DNA of 64,000 nt from Theropithecus gelada (GCF_003255815.1 NC_037673.1:156931732-156995731); one strand, 5' to 3'; counted from the first letter of the stretch, positions 1 to 12,898 are shown. Translations and numbers: made by a program. The notes: generated by a model not told the origin, from the sequence alone.

Positions 1-600
1 TAGAGGTAAAGACACACGATGAACTCACTTTAAAATGGTTCAGAAAACACACATGAACACACATGCAAGTGTACACATGCATATACAGACACACACACTA
101 TTGGTTATTAAGCTATAGTCTCTCAGTTCCAAACTCAGCTACGTGATGCCAGGGCTGGGACTTTGCAAATCACATTTCTTCTTTACCAGCCGGCCTTCTG
201 ACAGCCTGCAAACAGGGAATACTAGAAGAAGACTGGAAGTCTAGATGAGTGGCAAGGAACTTGGTCCTTTCTGTTTTGTTCTTGTTACTGTCATTGTCAC
301 TAAGCAACAGTTCCTTACCTTGGCAATGACAGTTATTTCCTGTAGGAGCAGCTGGTTCAAGTTTGCATTTTTTTCCACAATCTCAGTCTCATTATGCTTC
401 TTCAGACAGCCGGTATCAGATGGCAGATGCTCTCTCAGTCCCAGCTCTGTGGGGCCCTCCATCAAAGCTTCTGCATTTTAATAATTCCAAATTACTCTCC
501 ATGTTCTCCCAGCTGTAGGGCTGGTGGCTGCTCTCTGCATTTATGATAGTATTCCTTTTGCCCCTCCAGTTCTCCAATACCTGGTTAACACTTCTTTATG
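1..600. other. Intergenic, low-complexity start
   Basis: A CA/TG-rich patch at about 40-104, then unassigned sequence. The short frames at 241-481 are not supported by any gene feature. Confidence 0.4.
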
Positions 601-3350
601 TTAAATTGTCCCTGTGAAAGTAACTGGTATAGCGTATGTATCCTGACTGAACCCTGATGATTCAGAAATTGGGATCAAGAGTCCCACAAAACAGACTCTC
701 AAAGATGGAATTTTTGAGGTGTTCGGGTTTGTCTTTAAACTTGAACAAAATGTTGAGCTCTTTGTCATGAAATGGGATGCTGGTAATCCATGGGATGGAA
801 TGGCACTGATATTCAAATTATTTATAGTAATAAAGAACCCCCTGAAGCAGGTGCCTTGGGGGCCCACGTGGTTGCTTGGAATGAAGATGACTATAAACAT
901 TGTGAGGTGGGATGCCTGCTTCTGAGTGCATGGAGTGCTTACAGGAAGAAAATGTCATACTCAGCTCTTTCAAATCTTAGCTCAAGTCTTTGTCAGAGAA
1001 CTAGAGAGCATCTGTGGCAGTCCTAAAAGTATCTAAATGAGATTTAGATACATTTGATAGCCTACATTTCCCAGCAAAAGTTAGAGTGAGAATTTGGAAA
1101 GTGTCCCCAATACTTGGAATGAGGACATCTTCATGGACTTGGATGAAGCTGAAAATCTTCCATGTCTGAGATTAGCTATCTTTTGCTTGAAGACCTTGTA
1201 ATAACCTCACCTGAGGCAAGTGCCTTTCAAGGAGGTGCCTATATTCTCTAAGACATAGCCTAACTACTCCTTGTTGCCACGAGACCATAACTAGGGTCGA
1301 ACCCAGCATATTCCAATGGAACAAGTACAAAGTCTGATTCTGAAGGAAAGATTTTATAATCCAAAATAACTGCAAGATTTTTCTAATTTCTATAGGCAGA
1401 AACCTGGTCAATATATATTGGAATTGGATTCTAAGAGTGTTAGACCAAAGAAGGTGGAATATAACAGGCCAAATTTACTGATATGAGAGTACTTATTAGG
1501 GATTCTGGGTGTTAGATTATATTAAGAATTTACTTACTTAGATGACAGAAACTTGGACTAAACACTGACCTACATATAATGAGTTTGAGGTCTCGGAACT
1601 TTCTGGTATAATGCAGAGAAAAGAATCCAAAGTCTTAAGAAGCTCTTAGTGATAAGGCAAATGGTTTTTTCCAATCGGTTTTACCAATTTGCAATGAACA
1701 CCAGAAACAGTTTGTCTTTACCTGACAGAGCCAAGAGATCACCTTCATAGACTTGCCTTACGAATATATTAACTTACCTATAATATAGTCTGCACAGATT
1801 TTGATCATCTTGACATTCTACAGAGTAACTGATCTGATAAGAAGGTATTAGCAAGTACTTTAGATGTCTTAGCAAAATGCATGTGGGTCAGAGAATGGGA
1901 GACAAACACCATAAAAACAGAGGGACTCAAGACCTTAGCAGAGTTTCTGATGTGCTAATAGTCTGGAGTATATTGCAATATCCCCTTCAAGGTGAACAAC
2001 AAGTTGCTGTGCCTTGCATGACCTACCACTACAGCAGAGGAACAGTACTTGATGAGCTTTTTTTAAAATCTGGAGGCAACATATACCACATGAGTGATGT
2101 TGCTCTGACCCATTTACCAAGTAATCCACAAGACTGCCAGTTTGGAGTGGAGACCAGAGCCCGAAAAGGCTCTGCAGCAAGTCCATGCTGTAGTGCTAGC
2201 TACTCTGCCACGTGGAGCTTAAGAGCCAGCAGATCCAATGACACTTGAATGTGGCAAGTAGGAATTCTTTATGGAGGCTTTGGCAAATACCAATAGGAGA
2301 ACTGAAGCATTGACCTCTGGGGTGGTAGAGAAAATCCACACCCTCTTCTGTAGATAACTACTTTTCTTTTGAGAAATAGTCACTGGTTTGCTATTAGGCA
2401 TCTAACCATGGGACTGGGTGCTATTTGATTCAGCAAGTCATAAACTGGAGTGAGCATAGCAGCAATCTATCCTCAAGTGGAAAGAAGTACAGAAGAAACA
2501 AAGATTAAGCCGATTTGGAAGGCACAAGCAAGTTGCCTGAGTAAATGGCTTAACTCCTTTGATACCTACTTGTGTTGCAAACCTTCCTTTTTCTCAATCT
2601 ATAATTTGGGCTACATAGGGAGTTCCTTACGACCAGCTGACGAGCAGGAAGAAATTTAGAACTGGTTTATAATTTATTCTGACCAATAAGCTGGTACAAG
2701 CTGGTTGCTGCAAAATCTATTGCAGCATTACAACCCCAATCAGGTATGTCTTGGAAAAATCCTAATGAAGGGAAAAGTTCCTAGAGAAAATTTTGAGCAG
2801 TACATTTGGTTCTCTATGTCTGAACTGAACAATATCCAAAAGTATGGATCTAAACTGCAGTAGTCAAGGGAAGTTACTAATGGTTTGATGGGTGATCAGG
2901 GACTTGGGAAAAACAGATTGAGAAGATAAGTGACAGGAAGGTGTGGTGGAGACCTGTATGAATGGACCTCTCAGAACAGGCAGAGAATTAAAGCTAATTG
3001 TGCTCCAGAGGAATATTTACCAAAGGATGCTGTGTGCCCATGAGAATGCACTTTGCAGCTGTCAGCTACAGGCAACATAACTAACCAGGGGCCCCAGATG
3101 CTGAAATTAATGCACTCTGAATTTCATCACTGCACTTGTGCAGGTGCAAGCTTCCTGGGAGCTCTCCCCAGCAAATGTCTGAGTGTGGCAGGAATACTTA
3201 GCCACGCCTATTCCTGGGATATATGTGTCTCTTGTGACAGCTGACTTTGGCTTGAGTTCTTCTGGACTGCCTTGCTGAACCTAAACTAACACAGACATCC
3301 ATCCACCGCAGAGGAAGCTCTCAATAAACAGTAAGACAAGATGACACTCT

Positions 3351-5180
3351 TTCACATAGACTAATGGAAAAGATAAAATGACCCAGAAATAAATCTACAC
3401 ATTTATAGCCAACTCAGTTTTGACAAAGGCACCAAGAACATAAACTTAGGAAAGGGTGGTCTCTTTAATTAGTGGTGCTGGGAAAACTGGATATCCACAT
3501 GCAGAAGAATGAAATGAGATCTCTTTTACAACATATAAAAATCAACTAAAAATGGATTAAAGACTTAAACCTAAGTCCAACAACTATGAAATTACTAGAC
3601 AAAAACAGAGAAAACACTACAGGATATTGGTCTGAGAAGAATCTTTTGAATAAGACCTCAAAAGCACAGGCAACAAAAGCAAAAATAGACAAATGGGATT
3701 ACCTTAAATGAATAAGCCTCTGCACAGTAAAGGAAACAACAGAGTGAAAAGACAACCTACAGAATGGGGGAAAATACCTACAACTATCAATTTGACAAGA
3801 GATTAATAGCCAGAATATATAAAGAACTCAAGCAACTCAAAAGCAGAAACTAAATAATCCAATTTAAAAATGGGCAAAAGTTCTGAATAGATAATTCTCA
3901 AAAGACGACACACGAATGGCCAACAGGTATATGACAAAATGTTCAACATCACTAATCATCAGGGAGATGCAAATCAAAACCACAATGAGATATCATCTAC
4001 CCCAGTTAAAATGCCTATTGCCAAAAAAGACAAAAAGTAATAAACACTAGTGAGGGTGCAGAGGAGGAGAATGCTTATACACTGTTGGTAGGGATGTAAA
4101 GTGGTCCAGTGAATATGGAGAATAATGGGGAGGGTCCTCAAAAAAACTAAAAATAGAACCACTATATGATCCAGCAATCCCACTGCTAAGTATGTATCCA
4201 GAATAAAGGAAATCAGTGTATCAAAGAGATGTCAGCACTCCTATGTTTACTGCAGCACTATTCACAACAGCAAATGTATGGAACCAACCTAAGTCTCCAT
4301 CAATGGATGAATGGATAAAGATGTGGTATATATACACAATGGAATATTATTTGGCCTTAAAAAAAGAATGAAATCCTGTCATTTGCAGCAACATGAATGA
4401 GACTGGAGGTCATTATGTTCAGTGAAATAAGTCAGGCCTAGAAAGACAAATATCACATGTTCTCAGTCATATGTGGAAGCTAAGAACATGGATCTCATGG
4501 AGATAGAAAGTAAAATGGTAGTTAGCAGAGGCTGCAAAGAGTAGGGTGGTGGTGGTGGTGGGCGGGGGAGGATGCAGAGAAGTTGGTTAATTAATTAAAA
4601 AAATACAGTTATACAGAAGGAATATGGGGCTGGGCGTGGTGGCTCACACCTGTAATCCCAGCACTTTGGGAGGCCGAGGTAGGTGGATCACTTGAGGTCA
4701 GGAGTTCGACCAGCCTGGCCAACATGGTGAAACCCTGTCTCTACTAAAAATACAAAAATTATCCAGGCGTGGTGGCAGGCGCCTGTAATCCCAGCTACTT
4801 GGGAGGCTGAGGCAGGAGAATGGCATGAACCAGGAGGTGGAGGTTGCAGTGAGCCGAGATCTCACCATCACACTCCAGCTTATACAACAAGAGCAAAACT
4901 ATGTCCACCCCCGCAAAAAAAAAAAAAAAAAAAAAAAAAAGAAGGAATATGTTATAGTATTCAATAATACAGTAGGGAGACTATAGTTAACAGTAATTTA
5001 TTGTATACTTCAAAATAGCTAGAAAAATTGTAATGTTCCCAACACAAAGAAAAATGTTTGAGGTGATGAATATTACAATATCGATTTGATCATTACACAT
5101 CGTATACATGTATAAAACTATCACATGTACACCCCAAATATGTATAACTCTCAAATATCAATTTAAAAAAAGAAAAAAAA
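3351..5180 (+). mobile_element. 5'-truncated L1 inserted in the ERVL fossil
   Basis: End of ORF2, 3' UTR with a GGT-rich patch at 4547-4566, and a poly-A tail. Flanked by a 13-15 base target duplication, aagatgacactct at 3338-3350 and aagatgacatactct at 5180-5194. An Alu sits inside. Confidence 0.85.
4627..4940 (+). mobile_element. Alu nested in the L1
   Basis: Full-length Alu with poly-A tail, flanked by a perfect 11-base duplication gaaggaatatg (4616-4626 and 4941-4951). It must be younger than the L1. Confidence 0.95.
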
Positions 5181-5549
5181 AGATGACATACTCTGTGGGT
5201 ATCAGATGGCCTCTTTTCCCAGCCTTCCCAATGACTGCCCAATGGGTCCAAGTACAAGAGAGGCCATGCTGGCAAGGATGGAAACTTACATTTAGGCTCA
5301 ACGACATGGACTTCCCCTCACCAAGTTTGATATGCTGAGTGCCTGACCTGCCAACAGCAGGGACCAACACTGAGCACCTAACATAGGTACTTGGTGGCAG
5401 GTTGATTACAGTGGGCACTTTCTATTTACTGTCACTAGAAAATATATATATTCTGGATATGACTTTGCCTTTATTATCTCTGCCAGCCTCATTAACTGTC
5501 AAGGTATCATGCACCACATTACTTCTTATCAAAGATTAGCAAAGGGGTA

Positions 5550-5907
5550 TGTATTAGTCTGCTTGGGCTGCCAAAACAAAATGCCACAGACTAGGTGAAT
5601 TAAACAACATAAATGTATTCTTTACAGTGGAGGGTGTGAAGTCCAAGATCAAGGTACTGGCAAGGTAGGTTTCATTCTAAGGCCTCTTCTCTTGGCTTTG
5701 TGGGCAGCTGCTGTCTTGCACAAATCTCTTGGCATCTCTTCTTATCTTCTTATAAGGGCACTAATCTCACTGGACCAGGGTCCTGCCCTCATGACCTCAC
5801 CTAACCCTAAAGACCTCCCAAAGGCCCCATCTCCAAATACTGTCATATTGATGGGGGGTTAGGCCTTCAACATATGAATTTGGAGGGGAAACATTCAGTC
5901 CTTAACA
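5550..5907 (-). mobile_element. MLT1 LTR (MaLR), antisense, in the ERVL fossil
   Basis: Runs from tgtattag to cttaaca and matches an inverted MLT1 LTR. It interrupts the ERVL integrase region. Flanking five bases (gggta, gagtg) are only partly alike, as expected for an old insertion. Confidence 0.75.
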
Positions 5908-6743
5908 GAGTGTGGCAATAGACTGATGCCCACAGAATTTATTGGTTTTGTCATGTACTTCATCACCCAGAAGCATCTGCTTTGTTAGAATGATAGAATG
6001 ATTTACTTAAGACTCAGTTACTTGCAACTGAGAGAAAACAACCTAAAAGGATTAGGTTCTATTTCACAGGATGCAGTATGTGCTTTGAATTGATAACCAA
6101 AGACAGGTAACCCTAACTTCCAAGGTCAAAATACGAGCCCAGAAATCAAGAAGTGAACATGAGAGTGGCTCATTTCACTATTGCACCTAATAATCCACTC
6201 ACAGAATTTGTGCTTCCCGTTGCTGCATCTGTGAACTCTTGTTATTTTGGAAGTCTTGTTTCCCAAGAGAGGAATGCTTCCACCAGGGGACATAACAGTG
6301 GTTCTACTGAATTGTAAGTTGAGACTGTCACTGCTCATTTTGGGGTTGTGCTGTGAGGATGAATTCCAGTGGGCCTGAAATTGGCCTCAGCTGTTTGCAT
6401 AGCACCAAATCCTGGTCAAGGCATAATATATCCTGATTAATAATGTTGTTTTGTAACCTTATGTATGAAGAGTTTCAGGGTAGTTTGTACCAGTTTGTCA
6501 ACATTGTTTATTGTAATAGTGAGATGAATGATTTACACCTAGAGACCTCTGCCCCTCCCCGTTCTCCTTCCTCCAAAGGACACAAAAACTTGGTTGCTGG
6601 GGCTGGTTATGTACCAGAAATATGATTGTGTGAACAGCAGTGTGTAAGAAACCCCAGCTGAGGCTCCATTTTGAGCCCTCTGGTTCTGAGGTGTTCCATG
6701 CTCATACTGTTGGTCAGATCCAAGAGTGTGTCCCTACTGCCCT

Positions 6744-7257
6744 CTATTAGTTTCCTATTGCTGCTCTAACACTTTACCACAAAATCAGTAGCTCAAAACG
6801 ACATAAATTTATTATCCTACATTCTATAGGTCAGAAGTCCAAAATCAGTCTTATGAACTAAGGTAAAGTTGTCAGTCAACAGGCTGATTCCTTCTGGAAA
6901 TTCAAGTGGAGGATCTGTTGTTACCTTTTCCAAATTCTAGAGGCTGCCTGTATTCCTTGGCTGGTGGCCCCTTCTTCCGTCTTCAAAGCTGGCAGAGTAG
7001 CATTTTAAAAACTCTGACTCCCTGACCTTTGCATTTATCCTCACATCTCCTTCTTTGACTCTCCTGCCTCCTTATGAAAGGGACCCTTGTGACTACAATG
7101 GGCCCACTGGATAATCCAGGACAATCTTCCTATCTCGAGATATTTCACTTAATCACATTTGTGAAGTCCTTTTATTCCATGTAAAGTTACATATGCACAG
7201 GGTTCAGGGATAAGTATGCAGACACCTTTGAAGGACCATTTTTCTGCTTACCACAGA
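6744..7257 (-). mobile_element. Older MLT1-like LTR, antisense
   Basis: Starts ctattagtttcctattgctg and ends near ttaccacag; a diverged antisense MaLR LTR lying between ERVL pieces. Confidence 0.65.
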
Positions 7258-7647
7258 CCCTGACACTTAGTGCTCAAAATTGTCCTCTCCAGATCTCTTC
7301 TTAAGAGGCAGCCTTTGGGTATGATGCATATCTGTACTTTAATGCTGATACTATACTATGTCCTTTTGCTGTAATAAATTACAGATTTGTCATTTTGGGT
7401 CCCATTATCTGGCAAATGAATTCTGTCCATCACCATTAGTACTGGGCTCATGTCTCTGAACCAATAGGCAAACAATGGGAATATTTTACTGGCTAGGGCA
7501 AGCAATAATGATTACCAAGGAGAAATTGGGTTGCTGTTACACAATGGCAGCAAGAAAGACTATGTCTGGGACACCAGTGGATGCTCTGAGTACACCTCTT
7601 AAAGCTTCCATGTCCAATAACAAATGTTAATAAAAAGTAATCTTCTT

Positions 7648-7946
7648 GGCTGGGCGCGGTGGCTCAAGCCTGTAATCCCAGCACTTTGGGAGGCCGAGAC
7701 GGGTAGATCACGAGGTCAGGAGATCGAGACCATCCTGGCTAACCCGGTGAAACCCCGTCTCTACTAAAAAAATACAAAACACTAGCCGGGCGAGGCGGTG
7801 GGCGCCTGTAGTCCCAGCTACTTGGGAGGCTGAGGCAGGAGAATGGCGTAAACCTGGGAGGCGGAGGTTGCAGTGAGCTGCGATCCGGCCACTGCACTCC
7901 CGCCTGGGCGACAGAGTGAGACTCCATCTCAAAAAAAAAAAAAAAA
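7648..7946 (+). mobile_element. AluY, Old World monkey-type
   Basis: Young Alu with the variant gatccggccactgcactcc and gggcgaggcggtgggcgcc. Target duplication aaagtaatcttctt on both sides. Confidence 0.93.
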
Positions 7947-8017
7947 AAAGTAATCTTCTTTTTATTGCCTAATTGCCCTAGTTAGAACCTCCAAGTACAA
8001 TGTTAAATAAAAGTGGT

Positions 8018-8316
8018 GGCTGGGAGCAGTGGCTCACATCTGTTATACTAGCACTCTGGGAGGCCGAGGCAGGCAGAATGCTTGAGCTCAGGAGTTTGAG
8101 ATCAGCCTGGGTAACATGGCAAAATCCCATCTCTACAAACAACACAAAAAATTAGCCTGCCATGGTGGCGTGTGCTTGTGATTACAGCTACTCAGGAGGC
8201 TAAGGCAGGCAGGAGGATCATTTGAGCCTGGGAGGCAGAGGCTACAGTGAGCCCATGATTGTGCCACTGCACTCTAGCCTGAGCAATAGAGTGAGGCCTT
8301 GTCTCAAAAAAAACAA
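8018..8316 (+). mobile_element. AluJ in antisense L1
   Basis: Diverged Alu with dimeric structure and A-rich tail. Its head and the adjoining L1 sequence recur inverted at 10612-10920. Confidence 0.9.
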
Positions 8317-9305
8317 ACAAGTGTGTGAGAGTAGACAGTTTTGACTTTTCCTGACCTTATGGGGAAGGCTTTTTTTCACCACTAAGTATGTTAGTTGTGG
8401 TTTTTTCATATTTTCATAAATGCTCACCAAGTTGAGGATATTTCCTTCTATTTCTAGTGTTTTTTTTTTTTTTAATTAAAGGATATTGGATTTGTTAAGT
8501 GTTATTATTTTTTTTTTTTTCCTATGTCTGCTGAAATGATCATGTGGTTTCTTTTACTCTATTAGTTTGATGTATCGTACTGGTTGACTTTCACATTGAA
8601 CCAACCTTGCATTCTTGGAATAAATCTCACTTGGTCATAATGCAATTTTTGTTATACGTTGCCGGATTGAGTTTGTAGTATTTTATGGAGGATTTTTATA
8701 AGCATATTCATAAGGAATACTGGTCTGTAGTTTTCTTGTGATGTTATTTGTCCGGTTTGATATCATGGAATGAGGTAAGTGTTCCTTCCTTTTCATTTTT
8801 TTGGAAGAATTTGTGAAGGATTGGTGTTCTTTTAATATTTGGTAGAACTCATCAGATGACAGTGAAACCGTCTGGTCCTGAGCCTTTCTCTGATTCCTTG
8901 TTTTGGATTACTGACCCAATCTTTTCACTTATTATGGGTCTATTCAGGTTTTCTAGTTTTTCCTGAGTCAGTTTTGGGAGTTTGTGCCTTTCTATTAATT
9001 TTTCCATTTAATCTAGGTTATCCAATTTGTTGGTATGCAATTGTTCATATTTCCTTCTTTGATTCTGTAAGGTTGTTAGTAATGTCTCCTCTTTCATTCC
9101 TGTTTTTTCTAGGTCTAACTTAAGGTTTGTCAATTTTGTTAATATTTTCAGAAGACCAACTGTTGATTTCTATGATTTTCTCTATTGTTGGTCAGTTTCA
9201 TTTATTTCCACTTTAATCTTTATTATTTCCTTCCTTCTCCTTGCTTTGGGTTTAGTTTGCTCTTATTTCTCTAGTTTCTTTAGGTGGAAGTTTAGGTTAT
9301 TGACT

Positions 9306-9595
9306 TTTTTTTTTTTGAGACAGAGTCTTGCCCTGTACCCTAGGCTGGAGTGCAACGGTGCGATCTCGGCTCACTGCAACCCCCGCCTCCTGGGTTCAAA
9401 TGATTCTCCTGCCTCAGCCTCCCAAGTAGCTGGGATTACAGGTGCCCACCACCATGCGCCAGTTAATTTTTTAATTTTTAGTACAGACGGGTTTTCACCA
9501 TGTTGGCCAGGCTGGTCTCAAACTCCTGACATTGTGATCCACCTGCCTCGGCCTCCAAAGTGTTGGGATTACAGGCGTGAGCCACCATGCTCAGC
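9306..9595 (-). mobile_element. Alu, antisense
   Basis: Full-length inverted Alu beginning with a poly-T; flanked by tgactttt on both sides inside the L1. Confidence 0.93.
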
Positions 9596-9644
9596 TGACT
9601 TTTCTTTTTAATGTAAGCATTTACAGCTTACATTTGTTCTCTGC

Positions 9645-10027
9645 TAGAACAAAGCAGGCAGAAGGAGGAATAGCTTTTGCTTGCTGGGTCTCCTGGTTTC
9701 CTTCTTTTTCCCATGCTGGATGCATCCTCCTGCTCCTTCCGCCCTTGGACATCAGACTCCAGCTTCTTCAGCCTTTGGACTCTTGGATTTACACCAGTGG
9801 ATTGCCAGGGGCTATAGGGCCTTCAGCCACAGACTGAAGGCTGCATTGTTGGCTTCCTTAGTTTTGAGGCTTTCAGATTGAATCCCTACTGGCTTCTCTC
9901 ATCCTCAGCTTGCAGATGGCCTATCGTGGGACTCTGCCTTGTGCATCATGTGAGCCAGTTCTAATAAAATCCCTTTCACATATACATATGTCCTATTCAT
10001 TCTGTCCCTCTGGAGAACCCTAATACA
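9645..10027 (-). mobile_element. MLT2-type ERVL LTR, antisense, truncated
   Basis: Ends in ctctggagaaccctaataca, the inverted start of an MLT2 LTR, with the 'actccagcttcttcagcc' block typical of that family. Its other end is lost near 9640. Confidence 0.65.
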
Positions 10028-10611
10028 GGTAGCAAAACTGACCACTGGAAGTCCAGACACATCCTATTAGTTTAGCATGTATAGTATCTTTCCCATTAAT
10101 TCCAGCAAAAGTACTAGAGCTAACTAATTAGCCAGGAGGGGGTAATATGGACTGATAGTGGGGGGGGAAAACAGTTCCTCAAGAAAAATCAGGGTGTTAT
10201 TATTAAAAGAAGGAAGTGAATGAATTAATGGTGAGCAGGTCAAAACAAGATGATCAGACTGTCAGATCTCTTGATTCCTATATGCCAAGAACTACAAAGT
10301 TTATACAGCTAGTAAGTAGCTGAGACAGGACTCAATCCATTGCTGAATTATAATAAGATTTACAGCAAATTTGTAAAACAAAAGTAAAATAACCTGAGGT
10401 CTCTCTTTATTCTTAGAAGTACAAATTACAACAGACAATAACCTTACACTGCCCCTCAAATTAAGGTAGACTTTGAAAGCTTCAAATTCGATGTTTCTAA
10501 ATGCCTGGTAGATATTAAAGCCATACGCATAGTATTTGATATAATTTAGTGCTAAAAAAACAAAACAAAACAAAAAACAAACCTGTATACTATACTATAA
10601 ATATCCAGGGT
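10028..10611. other. Intergenic, no recognised feature
   Basis: Unassigned sequence between an LTR and an inverted Alu. Contains an A/C-rich patch at 10556-10582. Confidence 0.4.
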
Positions 10612-10852
10612 TTTTTTTTTTTTTTTTTTTTTTTTTTATATAGGCTCTCACTCTATTGCCCAGGCTGGAGTGCAGTGGCATAATCACAGCTCACTGCAGC
10701 CTCCACCTCCTGGACTCAAGTGATCCTCCCAGTTCAACCTCCCAAGTAGCTAGGACGATGAGGCTGGTCTCTAACTCCTGAGCTTGAGCATTCTGCCCGC
10801 CTTGGCCTCCCAGAGCGCTGGTATAACAGATGTGAGCCACTGTTCCCAGCCA
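10612..10852 (-). mobile_element. AluJ, antisense, internally deleted
   Basis: Begins with a long poly-T, lacks the middle, and shares unusual bases (ataacagatgtgagcc, agcattctgcc) with the AluJ at 8018. Confidence 0.88.
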
Positions 10853-10920
10853 CCACTTTTATTTGACATTGTACTTGGAAGTTCTAACCAGGGCAATTAG
10901 GCAATAAAAAGAATTACTTT
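10853..10920 (+). repeat. Short L1 piece, inverted copy of 7950-8017
   Basis: Sense L1 sequence joined to an Alu at exactly the same base as in the 8018 AluJ locus. About three differences in 58 bases against the reverse complement of 7960-8017. Confidence 0.85.
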
Positions 10921-10921
10921 T

Positions 10922-11078
10922 TTGGGGAGTGCATGCCACCACACCGAGCTAATTTTTGCAGAGAAAGGGTGTTACTTTGTTGGCCAGGCTGGTCTCGAGC
11001 TCCTGGGCTCAAGTGATCCTCCTGTCATGACCTTCCAAAGTGCCAGGATTACAGCTGTGAGCCACTGTGCCCAGTCTT
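10922..11078 (-). mobile_element. Alu fragment, antisense
   Basis: Only the part from gtgcatgccaccac to gtgcccagtc is present; the poly-A half is missing. Confidence 0.85.
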
Positions 11079-11368
11079 TTTCTTTTTTTTCAGACAAGGT
11101 CTCACTCTGTCACCCAGGTTGGAGTGCAATGGCACCATCATGACCTATTTCAGCCTCAACCTTTTGGCCTCAAGGAAACCTCCTGTCTCAGTCTCTTGAG
11201 TAGCTGGGACTACAGGTACATGCTACCATGCCTAGCTAATTTTATTTTTTGTAGAGACGGGGTCTTGATATGTTGCTCAGGCTAGTCTTGAACTCCTGGC
11301 CCCAACAGCCTTCCTGCCTCAGCTTCCCAAAGTGCTGGGATTAGAGATGTGAGCCACTGCACCTGGCC
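11079..11368 (-). mobile_element. AluJ-like, antisense
   Basis: Full-length but diverged inverted Alu from cagacaaggtctcactctg to gagccactgcacctggcc. Confidence 0.9.
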
Positions 11369-11392
11369 TCAGAGCCTATTTTTAAAAATTGA

Positions 11393-11700
11393 GGCTGGGT
11401 ACAGTGGCTCATGCCTGTAATCCCAGCATTTTGGGAGGCCAAGGCAGGTGGATCACTTGAGGTCAGGAGTTCGAGACCAGCCTGGTCAACATGATGAAAC
11501 CCTATCTCTATTAAAAATATAAAAATTAGCCAGATGCAGTGGTGGGTGTCTGTAATCCCAGCTACTTGGGAGGCTGAGACAGGAGTATCTCTTGAACCCG
11601 GGAGTGGAGGTTGCAGTGAGCTGAGATCATCATCACACCACTGCACTCCAGCCTGGGTGACAAAGTGAGACTCCATCTCAAAAAAAAAAAAAAAAAAAAA
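11393..11700 (+). mobile_element. Alu, sense
   Basis: Full-length Alu with 20-base A tail; aaaaattga repeats on both sides. Confidence 0.93.
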
Positions 11701-11751
11701 TTGAGATATAATTCAAGTATCATCAAGTTCACTCTTTAAAAGTATAAGTCA

Positions 11752-12047
11752 GCTGGGCGCGGTGGCTCACGCCTGTAATCCCAGCACTTTGGGAGACTGA
11801 GGTGGGTGGATCATGAGATCAGGAGATAGAGATCATCCTGGCTAACATGGTAAAGCCCTGTCTCTACTAAAAACATAAAAAAATTAGCCGGGCGTGGTGG
11901 CGGGCGCCTGTAGTTCCAGCTACTCAGGAGGCTGAGGCAGGAGAATGGCATGAACCCAGGAGGCGGAGCTTGCAGCGAGTCGAGATTGCCACTGCACTCC
12001 AGCCTGGGCGACAGAGCAAGACTCTGCCTCAAAAAAAAAAAAAAAAA
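11752..12047 (+). mobile_element. Alu, sense
   Basis: Full-length, close to AluS/Y consensus; flanks aagtataagtc and aagtgtaagtc form the target duplication. Confidence 0.93.
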
Positions 12048-12898
12048 GTGTAAGTCTATTTGGTTTTGCTTTTCATTGGCTCATGCCTGAAAATGCTGAC
12101 CTATTATTTACTAACTTTAAGCAGCTTTTGGTGACTTAGACAGTGAGGATGTCAAAAATCCACATGCTTGTATTACAGAAAAAGTCATTAATATTTTCTT
12201 TCACACCTGTGTTTCCCAGTGATTTCTTGCAGTCTCGTGATTACTGGCTCCAACAGAGTTCTGCCTGCCAATTTTGAGTCCACAGAGGCTCAGATGGGGA
12301 ATTTTAAATTTGAGCCACTAGTACCTTTTCTAGAGATGTTTAAAATCAGCTATTTGGCAAAATCTGTAATGAGAGTAAAGTTGCTTTCATTCAAACCTAC
12401 ACAGAGAGTGACATCTGCTGGTCATGAAGATTGTTATTTTTTATTCCTTTACAAAATTTATCAATGACCCTAAAATAAAACATAAGAAAAGTAATTATCT
12501 CTTCTTTGGGAAAAAAGAAACCAACACGTGACTAAAAATTCCAATATATGTACCATTGTGGGACCTTTTTAAACTAAAAAAAATTGAAATTCCTTCATTT
12601 TAGAAAACATTGCAGCTCTTTCATTTGATCAAGAGAAAATAAATTGTAGAATTTGGAAATGAATAAAAGTCCTAGTTAGCCATTTCCCTAAAAATGTCCT
12701 TTGAGTTTTTGTTTCAGAGCAGCAATAACTAATTTAGTCTAAGACCTAATGAAAGACTGGCTATCAAAGGTCATTTCATCCTGGTCCTTCTATTATACTG
12801 TTAAATCCTAGGTTTCACACATGCCCATGTCCCTATTCCTACTTCCTTCCTAACTTTAGAATTGCATACAGATTAAACTTTATATATACACATCTAGA
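12048..12898. other. Intergenic, no recognised feature
   Basis: Unique AT-rich sequence between Alus. The frame at 12219-12467 has no recognisable domain. Confidence 0.45.

Larger units (their letters stand above)
1000..7640 (+). mobile_element. Decayed ERVL endogenous retrovirus, pol-region fossil
   Basis: Sense-strand remnants resembling ERVL reverse transcriptase and RNase H (about 1700-3340), integrase (5183-5545, 5910-6440) and downstream sequence (7261-7640), in family order. It carries many stops and indels and has no open frame; the left limit is uncertain. It is broken by an L1 and two MLT1 LTRs. Flanking LTRs were not identified. It cannot encode anything functional. Family recognition is from memory of ERVL sequence. 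Confidence 0.65.
7950..9640 (-). mobile_element. L1 fragment, antisense, ORF2 reverse-transcriptase part
   Basis: Reverse complement of L1 ORF2, split by an AluJ (8018-8316) and an Alu (9306-9595). Many stops; not coding. Confidence 0.85.

Noticed and set aside
1877..2248. 123-codon frame
   Set aside because: Lies in the decayed ERVL region and covers only a broken piece; not a gene.
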